Assembly (NCBI GenBank): GCA_963921195.1
Contig: OY992537.1
Location: 36,193,410 to 36,257,409, forward strand
Direction of reading: 5' to 3'
Length of the DNA stretch: 64,000 nucleotides
Source of the DNA: Pegoplata infirma
Taxonomy: Eukaryota; Arthropoda; Insecta; Diptera; Anthomyiidae
This document shows, piece by piece, positions 45,554-58,109 of the stretch. The position numbers were made by a program, and so were the translations under genes. Under the pieces are notes generated by a model, which had not been told where the DNA came from, made no database searches, and saw nothing but the letters and a program-made list of their open reading frames with translations. The first letter of the stretch is position 1, and each line of letters starts with the position of its first letter.

Positions 45554-47213
45554 CAGCTGCGGTCAAAAAAATAGCACCAGGATAAAACAAAATTTTCTTC
45601 GTTGGGTTTTTTTTAACAATTTAAACTTATGTCACTGAAAACGTGTCATAAGTTACTTACAAGAGTGTGAAACAATATTACATAAGAAAAGCCTAATATG
45701 GTTTTTTATTTCATTAAAAATTTTCGGAGTTTTTTAAAAAACTTCAAAAAGACTCAGTCAAAAAAATAGCACCACAGTACTTTTTGTATTAAAATTAAAT
45801 TCTTAAATTTGAAAAACGAATGGATTATGAATTCAGTATTGTTGTGATATCTTTTAATAATAAAAAAAAAAATTGTCGAGTGCTCATTGTTGACAATTAC
45901 CTCTGTACAACGTTATTGTACCGAATTCACGAGATTTTGGGATCTTTAATTCGAAATTGAGTTCCAGATTTGCTGAACAGCCACCCAAAGGGCTTCATAA
46001 CAAGTTGGTTGTATTCGAGACACTCCCTTCTCTATATCTGTCCATTAACTATCGATTTGATCTTGGTCTGGGGACTGACCAGGCCATTCCATCACGTGTA
46101 CTTTATTGTCCAGAACCAATTTTTTTGCCAATTTCCCGTCATGCTTTGGGTAATTGACGTGCTAAAAGACCTAAATTAGTGGCATTTGCTCAGAAACTTA
46201 TGGTAACATTACTTTCTGGAGGATATAAACGTTAAGTGTATATCCACGATTGTCCTAGTCCAATATGTGAGTCATGGTCCAATATATGAACCCCACTCCA
46301 CAATAGGAAAATATCCCCCACACCATAAGCACCATTTTAAGTTATTTTTATTTCGAATTTTGGATTGAAATCCGCGTTATAGGGTCTTCTGACATAGGTA
46401 TGTAATCCCATATCTCCAAATAAAACAACAATGGATTCATTTGTCCATAGAACATTGATCCACTTTTAAGCTGGTCATTCTGAGTTACTGTTAGCAAACT
46501 TCAAACGACTTGCAGCATGCTTAAGTGAGAGTAGGGCCACTTTTTCGAATCTACAAGCGTTAATGTTGTTGTTTTGTAATCTTCGACGAACATTTTCAGC
46601 ATTTGCTGTCCTTTTTTTAGCTCTAGAGCTGCCGTAAATGGGCCTTCTTCCATTGTCTTTACGAACACCTAACCACTTATGGTGACAAACGTCGCTTGTG
46701 ACTAAGTTTTTCAAGCTCTAAAGTTAATTTTGTTGAATTTTCAATCATTTTATAAGCGCATCCAACTAATTTTCCTGTTTCAGAATATGGGTTATGTTCA
46801 GAAATTATATTTTTTACAAAAGCACGTTTTTGACGAGTGCAATGCTTTCCACGTCCTATTTTTATGAAAATATACATAAAATTTTGTAATGAATTAATTT
46901 TTTTATAAATAAAAACTATCTTCCTTTAGTATTTAACACTTTTATTTTAATAATTTAAACAATATTAATTTTTTTAATGAAATTTTGTTATTCGGTGCTA
47001 TTTTATTGACTGCCCTGATTCAGAGTTTTTTTAAAATATCGATCATTAAAAAAGAACTGTCCACAATTTTTGGAAAAAGTAAAAACATTTAAGGGGTATA
47101 TACTTAGTATAAGAGTATTACATATTTACTTTAAACAAATACACACATAATATTTTGTTTTAATTGGATGAATAGAGATTTTGTCATTGGTGCTATTTTT
47201 TTGACCGGCACTG
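45554..47213 (-). mobile_element. Tc1-like element with paired subterminal repeats
   Basis: Outer ends CAGCTGCGGTCAAAAAAATAG and its counterpart (read inward CAGTGCCGGTCAAAAAAATAG) are flanked by TA. A second copy of GTCAAAAAAATAGCACC lies inside each end (45752-45775 and 46994-47022). Such doubled sites resemble the internal repeats of Tc3-type elements. The transposase lies on the minus strand and is broken. Confidence 0.85.
45955..46877 (-). pseudogene. Tc1-like transposase, broken
   Basis: On the minus strand the N-terminus reads GRGKHCTRQKRAFVKNIISE (helix-turn-helix start, with GKLVGCAYKMIEN). After a frameshift come ENVRRRLQNNNINAC and LKHAASRLKFAN, then WTNESIVVLFG and MEWPGQSPDQDQI further on. 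The first catalytic Asp (WTDES in active relatives) is Asn here, and the second is lost in a mutated PKHDG stretch. Several stops interrupt the frame. It would have cut TA-flanked ends; now it cannot. Confidence 0.78.
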
Positions 47214-48275
47214 TATATTCATGATCCTTGATCGATTTTAAGTCGATCTAGTGATGTCCGTCCGTCCGTCCGTCTGTCTGTCTGTCCGTTGAAAACACGC
47301 TAACTTTTGAAAGACTTTACGGAGGCTCCTGAAGTTTGACATATATGTTCTTCATTTACCGGGTCAGGTTGGTATTGCAATCCAGCAAAATCGGTCCAGT
47401 GGTTCAAAAGTTATGAGCAAAATAGTAAATTTCGGCATGGGTATTTTTCGAATTTACAAGATTAAAACCACTATAACTTTCGAAAGACAATTCTGAGGGG
47501 ACTGAGGCTTAGCAAATATATTTGTTGTTCCCCAAGGCTGTTTGGTTTTGAATTTCAGCAAAATCGGTTCAGTGGTTCAAAAGTTATAAGCAATGCACTG
47601 AATTTCAGATTTGTTTAACCTTAAACTGTTGAAAACTCGTTAAACAAGTTTTAATAGCATGGTGAAATACCAGTTTTGTAAAACTTGTTGTTGTTTGTTT
47701 TCTTGTCGTGGGGTGCAGTTTAGTTGTTAGACAAGTAAATATTTGTTATTGTTTTGTTAGTGTAACTGTATGTAACGGGAAAAAAATCAAATAAAGTATG
47801 TGTATGATTGAATGTTAATTTGTTTTTGGTTTTTAAAGAAATGGATGGTAATATAAAAAGAGGAAAATATGTGAAATAGTTTTTTTTTTGTATTACATAC
47901 ATATATGTATGTATAAAACAACAAAAATATTTTACAAAGTAATTTGTTACTCAAAGAAATTGTACACTAAAAAAAAATTTACACTCAAAAAAAAATTTAC
48001 ACTCAAAAAAAATGTTACACTCAAAAAAAAAATTTACACATTATTATTTTTTTTTAATGAAATGGCAGACTCAAAAAAATGTTGACAGTCAAAAAAATTG
48101 TACACTCAAAAAAATTTGATTGATTAAAAGAAAGTTTGACTCAAAATAATATACATATTTCTAATAAAAAATTTGTAATGCAATTTTTTTAAAATTTTTT
48201 TAGAAAATTACTATCAGATAACATTGTGGAGGGTATTCATAGATTCGACCAAGTCGAATTTAATTTTTCTACTTG

Positions 48276-48440
48276 TTTTTTTTTAAAACGGAAAAAATTT
48301 CATTTTAAGAGGTCAGTTTAGTTTTACAACGGGAACTTTATTCCCCATGTTCAATGGTGCCCATTTTCGAAGTTCACCAGCCTATGATCATAACACTACA
48401 TTACCTTTTTTGAGCCTTTTTAAGCGGCACTTTACCACTA
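48276..48440. repeat. Family B fragment
   Basis: CAACGGGAACTTTATTCCCC and TTCACCAGCCTATGATCAT match the family B middle part. Confidence 0.45.
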
Positions 48441-48999
48441 TGATACCATCCATTGGTTACACAGATTGGTCGAAGCTACACGAACAATTGGGCTTTGAAG
48501 TCTATTCAGAAAAGCTTGGGTAGAGCTCGGCTCGAAGATTGGAAGCTCAGTGCAGTGTTTACCAGACAGAGATTCTGGCAATAAAGAAAGTCGTTGAATG
48601 GTTCCGTTGAAGTGTCTTGTCTACAACCGCAGTTACCATCTGTTCTAAAGATCTTGTCTTAACTGACTCACGTCTCTAAATGAGATGGCAAAGCAGTTCG
48701 ACATGCAACTTATATGGGTTCCGGGGCACAGAGACATTCCAGAGAATTGCAAAGCTGGTGAACTTTAAAGAATGGAAACAACCTTAAAGGTTCCAACGTA
48801 ATTGGAATGTGTTGGTATGCCTCTAGAAACTTACAAGCTTACCGGCTTTGTTCTGCGAAAGAATAAAGAAAGTGGCTGACTGGTTGAGTTACAATGTGTT
48901 GTCTACAACCGCAGTCGGCATCTGTTCTGAAAACAAGATCTGCCCTTAACTGCCGCAAGTCTTTTAATGAAATTGCCAAGCAGTCTGACATACGACGTA
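48441..48999 (+). pseudogene. LINE RNase H relic, two partial repeats
   Basis: Forward translation with stops gives YTDWSKLHEQLGFEVYSEK, SVYQTEILAIKKVVEWF and IWVPGHRDIPENCKA, the RNase H motif order of a non-LTR retrotransposon. A partly duplicated second stretch (ATTCCAGAGAATT, CCTCTAGAAACTTACAAGCT) starts near 48830 and is continued after the MITE at 49603. Decayed. Confidence 0.62.
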
Positions 49000-49600
49000 C
49001 ACAGAAAAAAATATGGAGGAAACAAATTTGAGTAATCACTTGTTTAATTTTTTAAAAAAAATTTGAGTAATTTTTTAATTGACGCAATTAAAAATTTACT
49101 CAAAAATTGAAAATAAAATTTGAGTAAATAATTTAATACAAATTTAATATTTTTTTTTATTTATTTTTTTTTTCTCTTGGTGTTTTGAATTCTCATTTAG
49201 TTTATTGTTTTTTGTATATGTATATGAAAGTTTGAAATTATCTTTATAAAATTTTACTTTGTCTTGAAGACATAAGTATATTTGGTAAAGTTTGTAAAAG
49301 CAATTTTTTTGGAAAAAAAAATTTGAAACTTTTTAAACTTTTTAAAAAAATAATTTGATACATTTTGAGTAAATTTTTACTTGACACAATTAAAAAGTTA
49401 CTTAAAAATATTAAAAAATTTTAAGTAAAGATTTAATTGTGTGAATTAATAATTTACTTAAATTTTTTATTAAGCATTTAATAATTTTTTATTAAAAGTT
49501 TACTCAATACTATTAAATCGTTTACTGGTGGAAAATTGAGTAATTTTTTACTCAATAGTATTAAAAATTTACTCAAAATTTTTTTTTATTTTTTTCTGTG
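49000..49600. mobile_element. CACAG-ended MITE, 601 bp
   Basis: Ends CACAGAAAAAAATA and ATTTTTTTCTGTG are inverted, with TA on both sides. The interior is repeats of TTGAGTAA and TTACTCAAA. It cuts the LINE relic between GACATACGACGTA and TATAGCTCCCAGG; the parallel copy near 48700-48720 confirms the empty site. Confidence 0.75.
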
Positions 49601-50480
49601 TATATAGCTCCCAGGGCACAGAGACATTCCAGAGAATTAATAATCTGATGAGCTTGAAAGACTGGGAACAACCTAAAAGGTTCCAACATAAGTGGAATAT
49701 TAAGGTATGCCTCTAGAAACTTACAAGCTAAATCTACGGCTTTGTTCTGCGAAGGAGACTGTGAGCACATGGATAGACGTGTGAGAGTAAACAACAGATT
49801 TGGCCTTCTTTTAATCAGAAGCGCACAAGTAAGCTGATATTGCTTCTAAGAGGAGATATTTCGACGACGGTTGCTGTAATTACCTGACATTTTCTTATAG
49901 GAAAGCACGAGGAGCGGTTTAATATGCATTCAAATTGCTTTTTCCGAATTTCCATAGATGAGAAGAAGTTGACAACTATTGAACAATTTATCTGCTATTG
50001 CCCGGCACTTTATGGTTAGGGACTTACTTCGCTGGGGTCTAGGGAGCTGTACGATTGTTCTAATTTGTCGGATGTTAAAATTCAATATCTTAGGAGTTTC
50101 ATAAGTATCTCTATTTGGTTTAACGGCCGGGACAAGTAGCGTAACCCCATTATCGTCCCGTGGTATCACGATGGACCTCAGAGTAAATGCTGACGTAGAA
50201 TCTTTGCAGCCACTTAAAATCTAACTTAACAGCCTAATGATCATAAGACAATTCTTGTGCCAAACTTCAGAACTCAAGCGCTTGTATTTTGAACTGTATC
50301 GTGTCTTCCGCAGACGGACGGACAGACAGGCGGAATATTCTAGAATATAGTAGAACCGATCTGTAGTTAATATTTTAGTTTGTTTGATCAACATTTACGG
50401 TCCCGTGGTATCAAAATGGACCTCAGAGTCTACGTGTGTTGACGTAAAACGTCAGCAGCCACTTACAACCTAACCTAACC
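49601..50480 (+). pseudogene. LINE relic continuation and 3' tails
   Basis: 49601-49900 continues the decayed LINE (GGGCACAGAGACATTCC, RNase H end; GAAGCGCACAAGTAAGC). 50030-50215 and 50400-50477 are two copies of a LINE 3' tail (CGTGGTATCA, GGACCTCAGAGT, GCAGCCACTTA, ending TAACCTAACC). 50220-50390 is a family B piece (CCAAACTTCAGAAC, GACGGACGGACAGACAGG). Confidence 0.5.
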
Positions 50481-50940
50481 TTGATCAACTATCGGGGGAT
50501 GTACCCTATAAATGCAGTGTATTGTGTTGGTTGAAGGAAAATAAGGTAAGGAAGGTTAAAATAGGGACTAGTTTCTGTGGACGTTTGTTTTAAATTTTGA
50601 AATATCGAAAATAGCTGGAAAATCTTTGGCTGCAAGTTTATAAAGCATGCGAGTTGTAGACCGAAAAACAAATTTTCTTTATCTTTCGGAAAGTAAAGCC
50701 ATCAGGTCCATCGATTAACGATTCTTAGGGAAGAAAAGTTGATTTTACTCTAAGTAGTTAACTGGATGCAAACTTATCAAGGACTCATAATTTTAGAGAG
50801 CTTTAAACAAATTTCAGCCGGACGGTTGTTATCCCGTTTTGTTGCCACACATTTCTTGGGAATTGGTTAAAAATTAAGAATCAAAAATGTAGAAAAAAAA
50901 ATCTTAACGGTATGATGGGTTAAAAAAATTGCGTAGTTAA
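50481..50940. other. No clear feature
   Basis: Moderately complex sequence between two LINE relics, possibly upstream LINE text with stops in all frames. The frame 50489-50671 is not recognised. Confidence 0.35.
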
Positions 50941-53045
50941 GGAGCTAACGATGAGACTGTATGTCCGTTTAGGAAAAGCACACAAGGTTACTCAGTTTTA
51001 GACCAATCAGTTTATCACCCTTTCTACTGAAAAGTCTTGAGCGAATGGTTGAGAAATTCATTAGGTCAGTATCATTAATCAAATGGTACCTAAATAGTCA
51101 GCAACACGCGTATCAGAGTTGTAGATCTTGTGAGTCGGCACTTCACGGTCTTGTGTTCAAGATTGAAAAGGGAATTGACAAATAAGACTATTCTCTGGGT
51201 GTTTTTGTTGAAGTTGAGGGCGCTTTTGATAATGCTACTTTTGATTATATATAAACTTCGGCTGAATTGCATGGATCCAGTTCTAGTCATGTGGGGCATA
51301 AAAGTAACGGTTGAGGTGAGCAGAGGCTGCCGCATGCGGGTGTCCTCTCTCCTGCTGTGGTCTTTTGTGGTAAACTACCTCTTGGTTGAAATACAAGCTC
51401 TAGGTGTTCACATACAGGCATACGCTGACGATGTTTGCGCATTATTATCAGTAAAGTTGCTTAACTTGGTATGCAAGAAAATGCAGAACGTTATTGACTT
51501 GATGGATAACAACTGCAATCGACATGGATTGTCTGTCAATCCAAACAAGACAACACTCGTGTTGTTCAAGCGAAAAACCAAACTTAAGGGTCTTCAGCTT
51601 CCTACGTTTAAGGGCATAACTCTTCAACTGTCCGCAGAAGGTTAATATTTAGAAGTTACCCTAGATAGTAAACTAATGTGGACAAAACATGTTGATCAAC
51701 AAGTTTCGCAGGCATTTCGGATTTTCTGGCAGTGTCGGCCAGCTTTTTGCAAAGACAAGGGGTCTAAGAGCTGCAAATGTTTATTGGATGTACATAGCGA
51801 GAATAACTGGTGCCATGAGCACCACCCCTGGCTCAGCTCTAGACGCTTTGTTCGATATGTTTCCCTTAGACCAACATATGAAATCTTTGTGCAAACTCCG
51901 CAAATGCGGAACATGGCATCGGGAGTACAATGTGGGAAATGGTCGTCTGTTCAATAGGCTATCGAAACTTTGTCCGATGTTTTCTATGCCTTTGGACAGT
52001 ACAACCTCTTGCATCGAATATGGTAGGAAGTTTACTGTAATATTTTGGACATGGAAGACTGGGGTAACCAAGGAGACCTATTGGAAAATTACACGGATAC
52101 TTTCTACACGGATGGATACAGTACCTTAAATGGCTCTTAGTTTGGTTGCTGTTGGTATTATATTGCTATAGGGAAAATGGCTACAGTATTTCAGACTGAA
52201 CTATTTGCTATTTTGGATGTGGCGAAAAGGATAATTAGGTACAGATGGAGGGATAGGAGAATCATTGTACTTGAATCTCCAGTCACTTCATCCAAAATTG
52301 TCCAGGAAGCAGACTCAAAGAGGTCTCATGTGGGAATAGCGTCAGTCTTCTGTGGCGTCTGGGTCATAGGGGAGTTAGGGGAAACGAGATTGCCGACACT
52401 TTGGCAAATCTTGGCTTCAATACAATTCCTCACAATCCGGAAATCCATGTTGGTATAGGCTTGGCATGGCCGATGCGTTGGATCAACTCTCATATGAAAA
52501 CAATTTTAATGGAATAATGGTCAAATGAGTTGGCATGTGAGAATACCAAACGTTTTGTGATTACAGCAGACAAGAAAGTGGCTAACTATCAACTCATTGT
52601 CAGTCTCAGTAGAATAGACTATCGCAGAATTACTGGCTTAGATACGGGACACAATGCCTGTGTTTAGTCTTTTAGACTAGATTAGGTGTCTTATCAGACC
52701 CATTATGTGCAGATTGTCTTGAAGATGAGGTCACAACGGAACATTACGTCTGTTGTTGTCCAGCATTCTCAAGGGCTAGACTACGGATATTGGGTTCTGA
52801 TATTCTGTCAATGGATACGGTCCATGGACCTCCCTTGTCTGATTTTCTCAAGTTTGTGAAAGCAACTGAGAAATTCTGAACAAGAACTTTGTTCATTCTT
52901 TTTCTTCTAAACCTTCTTCTTCTCAGGGTACGGTACAATGGACTATTTTAAGTCTGAGTAGTACTCAGTGAGTAACATGGACTTTCCTAAAAATTTCCTT
53001 ATTTTAGGCTTGTAAATGTACAACTTACCCTCAACTCAACCCAAC
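50941..53045 (+). pseudogene. LINE reverse transcriptase-RNase H, broken
   Basis: In shifted forward frames: RPISLSPFLLKSLERMVEKFI and QHAYQSCRSCESALHGLVFK (fingers), then GVFVEVEGAFDNATF where active relatives have Asp (FLDIEGAF-like), then HIQAYADDVCALLS with the YADD box intact, GLSVNPNKTTLVLFKRK, TLDSKLMWTKHVDQQV (thumb), an RNase H part around 52150-52300 (VFQTELFAILDVAKRI), and CADCLEDEVTTEHYVCCCPA (zinc knuckle). The end is a CTCAACTCAACCCAAC tail. It would have copied its own RNA; many stops and shifts show it is dead. It is a different family from 12296-13752. Confidence 0.75.
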
Positions 53046-54283
53046 AAGTACAGTCATAACTTTTATCTAACCTTTTAAACAACCCTCGTATAAGGCCATT
53101 TAGATTTTATATTTAATTTTCTAGAATAAGCTACATATAGATGGCTTATCTGGTAAGTATTACAAAAAAAAAACTGTGAAATATTTTATAGAATTTTAAG
53201 TCTTCTAAAGTATTGTTTTGTGTATTTTTCCAAGCAATTCTGCGTAGATTTCTTAAATATGACAACAGAACATTTATAATTTTGTTTTTTTTTTTGTGTT
53301 TTTTGTACGTTGTTGTTCATTTTGTGCAGATTTTTGCATATGTCAAAATAACTTAAACAAAAATTTGAATATGGTTACCTTCAAACAACAAATACAATTC
53401 ATCAATCAGTTTTGGGTTGTTCATAAGGTACGGTTTGGTATGATGGTATGGTAATATGCTAAAATAGTATAGTTGATTGTTTATTGTTGCTGTTTTGTTG
53501 GTTTAAATGTTTGGTAATAATGTAATGTAACCAATATTAGCCATATTTAAAGACATATTGGTTATGAACAAAAAAAAACTGCAAAAAAAAAATCTAAAAA
53601 ACAACCAAATGCACAAAATGAAAACATGATATCGTTGTACACAATCCCATCATCATTGTAGTCATCGTCATCATCATCAGAAACAACAACAGCTCCAACA
53701 ACAACAACAACAACACCAACAACAACAAACAACATCAAACATTATTTGCATTTGTACGAAAAAAGAAAAAACAAAATAACCTGGCACAATGCAAAGTATC
53801 TTAAAATGTTCAGGTTCAAAATCTTGCCACAACAAAATTTCTATTCTCCTATGTTGCAAACTATAGAGTTACAACAAAGTTCTTTAAAAAAAAAAGTTTA
53901 AAAAACAACATTGCATATGAATGTAAGAACTATACAAAACATCGACAACATCATAAATTGTTTTCTATGTTGTTGTTGTTATTGCTGTTGTTGTTACCAC
54001 ATGTTGTTTAGTTGTTGATTTGCTAAAACTGATAGATTGTCTATATTCTTTGGAAAAAAAAAAAACTTAAATATATATATAAAAATTGCGTGGTTGGGCG
54101 TTGTTTGTTGTTGCAAATGAAGAAAAAAAAATATCAAATCTTTTGTTTGATGCTCCTCAAAATTTTTATATATTTTTTTTTGCAAACTGATTAACACTAG
54201 ATTTACCCAGGTTATTATACTGCAATATGACAAGAAAAATATTTAATAACAATGTGCTAGAAAAGTAGGTTGAGTTCTCATAC
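53046..54283. other. AT-rich with CAA/CAT microsatellites
   Basis: 53640-53740 is CATCATCAT then (CAACAA)n. 53965-54015 is GTTGTTGTT-rich. Several short frames are simple-sequence translations. No gene recognised. Confidence 0.5.
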
Positions 54284-54799
54284 ACTCAAAAAAATAAGTT
54301 AGTCAAAATATTAATAAAAGGTGTTGTGATTTACTTGAACTAAACTTTAGCAAAACAAATTGTAAATTTTGAATTTTTACAGAATTTATTGGGAATTTAC
54401 TACTAGTAAAATACAAAATTTTTTTCTGTATTATTACTATATTTTTGTGCTATTTTTTATTTTTACTGTAATTTTAGAAAAAATATTGTTATTTTCGGTA
54501 AATGTATACAATGTGTATTCTTCTTCGCATAACATATTTTTTTAAATTTTTTATAAAAGAGTTATTTTCAAAAGAGTTATTTCTCTGACCTTGCACAATA
54601 TTTGTATCGAGTTTTATAAAAAAAAAAAATTATGCAGATTTTTTTTAGATGCTGGGTCATTTTAACCCGTTGTTCATTTATGGATTAATTAAAAAAGTTT
54701 AAGAGAAATCGAAAAATAATATATTAAGAATTTTTAATGTGCTGGGCGATTTTGACCCCATGTGCCATTATGGGTTAATTAAAAAAAATAAAATAATTA
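54284..54799. repeat. CACT start and TTTTGACCC repeat region
   Basis: CACTCAAAAAAATAAG at 54284 follows ATA like the CACT MITE ends, but no partner was found. 54640-54790 and 55370-56070 share GGTCATTTTGACCCCAT-like phrases with ATGGGTTAATT, a tandem or dispersed repeat. Confidence 0.4.
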
Positions 54800-55318
54800 C
54801 ACTGTGCTTCAAAAAACACAAAATCGAATATACTTTTAAAATGAGGTAGTTAAGGTTGTAGGTCTCGTCGGAAAGATCACAAAAATGCCCATCAAACTTG
54901 CCAGACACCCTCAAACTTTAAAGTTATTGTAACAAAACTTTTTTTTGGGACTTTTCTCACTAAACCACGTGTAACTTAAACATTTTCAACCGATTTTAGA
55001 TTTTTTAACTGTTTTGGATAGAAGAAGGATAGGGCTTTTCATGTGTGTGAATTAGTCTATACATATAAGAAAGATATGTATTGATTTTTTCAACAATATC
55101 TAATTTTTTGTTATTTTTTGAAAAATTTTTGAGTTTATCGATTTTTTTCTGCCATAGTTTGTTTTAGTGCGAAAAGTCCCAAAAAAACGTTTTTTGCCAA
55201 TAACTCTAAAATTTGAGGGTGTCTTGCAAGTTTAATGGACATTTTTGTGATCTACTCGACAAGACCAACAACCTTTACTATGTCACATCAGAAGTTTTTT
55301 TTTTACTGTAGCACAGTG
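54800..55318. mobile_element. TTA-flanked MITE, 519 bp
   Basis: Ends CACTGTGCTTC and GTAGCACAGTG are inverted with TTA on both sides (54797-54799 and 55319-55321). The arms pair inside (GACACCCTCAAACTTTA with TAAAATTTGAGGGTGTC). PIF/Harbinger-like by target size. It cuts the TTTTGACCC repeat between AAATAA and TTTTTCTGACC. Confidence 0.68.
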
Positions 55319-56340
55319 TTATTTTTCTGACCTCGCACAATAATTACAACAAGTTTTATAGAAATCGAAAAAAAACTATACTAAGCAATTTTGACGTGCT
55401 AGGCCATTTTGACCCCATGTTAATTATGGGTTAATTTAAAAAAATCCTATTATTATTTTTCTGATCTCGTACAAATATTATACCAAGTTTTATAGAAAAT
55501 CGCAATAAACATTTTATATTTAGGTGAATTTTTCTAAAAAAAAACTCTAAATATTCTAAAATTTGACCTTTGACCCGAATAAAAATCGGGTTAATGTTGT
55601 TCCATTTTCCTAAAACGTTTAGGGTTAAAGTTAAAATTTTAAAATATTTACGAAATTTTTCCATATTGATTAAATTGTGGACAAAACCGACATTTGCCTC
55701 GTAATCCGCTGAGTTTAAATCGCTGCCCCTCACCAAACTATCCGAGGGATATCCCCCAAGAATTTTTTTATATGTTAACATATATTTTATAAGATTCTGT
55801 GTTTTTTTCAGCATTTTTCATAATTTTGTTAAGAAAATTTTGAAAAAATCAATATATCAGTTTTGAGAACCCCGCCAAATATAATGCATATTTTTGGTCT
55901 TACCATGAAATGGGTGAATAACATCCAAGAAAGACAGTATTTCATATTTGAGTATTTATGATCGAATAGAATATAAATATCGTTTTCCATTGGTTTATTT
56001 CAATAAAATTAGAAAATTGGGGCTGATTTTATTGTATGAGGGGTCATTTTGACCCCGAAAGTCTTACAAGGGTTAATTTTTGAAAACCCAAAAATTTTTA
56101 ATATATCTTCTTATACTAAAAACAACTCGTGTACCACTTTTTTACAATATATTCAAAAAACAATACCATTTATTCAATGTTTTTCATCAAAATATGGCTA
56201 TTTTCGTGTGTTTGACATTTGACCTTAATGCGCATCGTGTTTACGTTGTCCGATTTGGCTGAAATTTTTAGCATAGCATTTTTAGGTCAAATGTAAAAAT
56301 AAAATAGGGGTGCACTCCTCGAAATTAGAATTTTTGCAAA
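55319..56340. repeat. TTTTGACCC repeat region continued
   Basis: Degenerate units with ATTTTTCTGACCTCG, TTATAGAAA, ATTTTGACCCC and GGGTTAA. The 127-residue frame 55431-55814 (minus) has no recognisable domain. Confidence 0.4.
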
Positions 56341-56600
56341 AAAGCTGCCACCCTAATATACATTATTGATCAGTGATCGATTCTAAGACATTCTAGCGAT
56401 GTCCGTCCGTCTGTGGAAATGGTGATCACGGCCAAAGTATTTAACAGATATGACTAAGACTTAGCATATTTACTTGTTGTTGTCCTAAGTTGTTTGGTAT
56501 TGCATTTGAGCAAAATCGGTTCAGCAGTTCAAAAGTTATGAAAGAAAATGTTAGGACACCTCGAAAATTTTGGAAAATTCAACATAACCTAAAAATACTA
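56341..56600 (+). repeat. Family D fly repeat fragment
   Basis: GATCAGTGATCGATTCTAAG, CATTCTAGCGATGTCCGTCC, GAGCAAAATCGGTTCAGCAG and AGTTATGA recall families A and B without being the same. Confidence 0.55.
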
Positions 56601-57059
56601 AATAATTTAATTCGGCTGCTGCTGCTGACACATGTCAATAGAATTGATCACCGAATTGTTTAAAAAAAAAAGTTCTCGCGGAATTTTTTTTTCATCCAAA
56701 ATTTTTTTCGCGGATTTTTTTTTTTTTTGTGCAAATAACCTTTTTTTACATTGTGGAGGGTATCAATATCATCAATTGTTTTTTTTTTTTCATAAAATTT
56801 GTTTTTTATATATTTTTTTTTTCGTCAAAAAATTTTTTCATAACAATTATTTTTTGCATCAGATTTTTTTTTTTTTCATCAAAACTATTTTCTTTTTCGC
56901 CGAAAACTTTTCGTTCATCAATTTTTTTTCACCATTTTTGTTTTTTAACAAAATTTTGTTTTTTATCAAAAATTTTTTTTTCATCAACAATTTTTTTATC
57001 AATATTTTTTACATAATTTTTTTTCATCAAAATTACTTTTTACCAAGTCTCAACTTCTG
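56601..57059. repeat. T-rich low-complexity tract
   Basis: Poly(T) runs alternating with TTTTCATCAAAA-like 12-20-bp units. The two frames here (142 and 95 residues) are phenylalanine-rich artefacts. Confidence 0.7.
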
Positions 57060-58109
57060 ACATAAAAAAAAGATATTTTTCGCGTAAATTAGCAGTCAAG
57101 ATATTGATTTAAGCAGTTTTACCACCTTTAACAACATAAAATTTAAACTGCATACAATATACTTATTTGTCGATTCTTAATTTTTTTCCTTTATTTTAGA
57201 CACTAAAGATAAAATAAATTAATTAATATAAAAGCTTGAACAGTAATTTTGCAATTTCTCGGGAAATTGATCATCTATAATTTTTATGCTTGCAGTTTTG
57301 TCATCTTTAATAACCTCGAATTCAAACTGCATACCACATTTTTGTCGTTAATTGAAGTAAATGTTTTTACAGACCAAAAATAACACAAAGTAATGAATAA
57401 ATAGTAGTTTAGCGAGTTTTTTAGCGATATCTCGAAGAATTGAGCAGCTAGAATATTAATGTTAACAGCCTTATCACCTTTAATCAATAGCAAATCAAAT
57501 TGCCTTTCGTGTTTTTCAACAATGTCAAAGAAACTTTTTTTTATTAATCAAAACAAAAAATACCCCCAAAAAGCTTTATTTCGCTATTTCTCGAAAGTGA
57601 ACAGCTACAATTTTTTTGTGATCAGTTTTAATTTCTTCCAACATGTTCAAATCAAACTGCATACCACTTATTTTTATTATTTCTAAAGAACTGGTTTTAA
57701 AATAAAAATAAATAATAAAAAAAATTATATAATTACGCGATATCTCGCGAAATATAACACCTACAAATTCGATGTCAACAGCTGTGAGACCTTTGATCAA
57801 GCTCAAGTAAAACTGCATACCTTGTTTTTACGAAATTTTAAAGAAACCTATCTAAAGATGAAAAACGAAAACAAACACAGCATAAAATTAATTTCGCAAT
57901 TTCTCGCGAACTAAAAAAAAAAAGGATTTTGATGTTTACTGTTTTGTGACCTTTTAATAAGTGCAATTAAAACTGTATACTCAGTTTTTGAAAATATTTA
58001 AAAAACTTCAATGTCAATATTTAAAAAAAATACAAAAACACTTATTTCGCGTTATCTCGCGAATGCGAGCAGCTACGATTTCGCTGTTAACAGTTTTGTG
58101 ACATTTAAT
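57060..58109 (+). repeat. ~160-bp tandem array
   Basis: Seven degenerate units carry TCTCGCGAA-like, AACAGTTTTGTGACCTTTAAT-like and AAACTGCATACC-like phrases (around 57068, 57260, 57428, 57585, 57735, 57897, 58046). The last unit continues at 59328 after the hAT-type element. Confidence 0.7.

Larger units (their letters stand above)
45462..48275 (+). repeat. Family A, copy 6, split by a Tc1-like element
   Basis: Starts TATACCCTCCACTC, is interrupted at 45554-47213, then runs from the ATTCATGATCCTTGATCG phrase to the end CTACTTG. Because 47214-48275 is otherwise uninterrupted, it acts as the empty-site reference for the Helitron and hAT insertions in copy 2. Confidence 0.8.

Noticed and set aside
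51689..52458. Separate genes on the plus strand at 51689-52129 and 52177-52458
   Set aside because: They are frame-shifted slices of one decayed LINE; the RT and RNase H motifs run across them.
55676..55750. tRNA-like block on the minus strand (ATAGTTTGGTGAGGGGCAGC)
   Set aside because: It has a box A-like phrase only, with no box B at the right distance and no T-arm.
56632..57060. 142-residue membrane-like protein
   Set aside because: Phenylalanine-rich translation of a poly(T) tract, with the alternative frame equally open.
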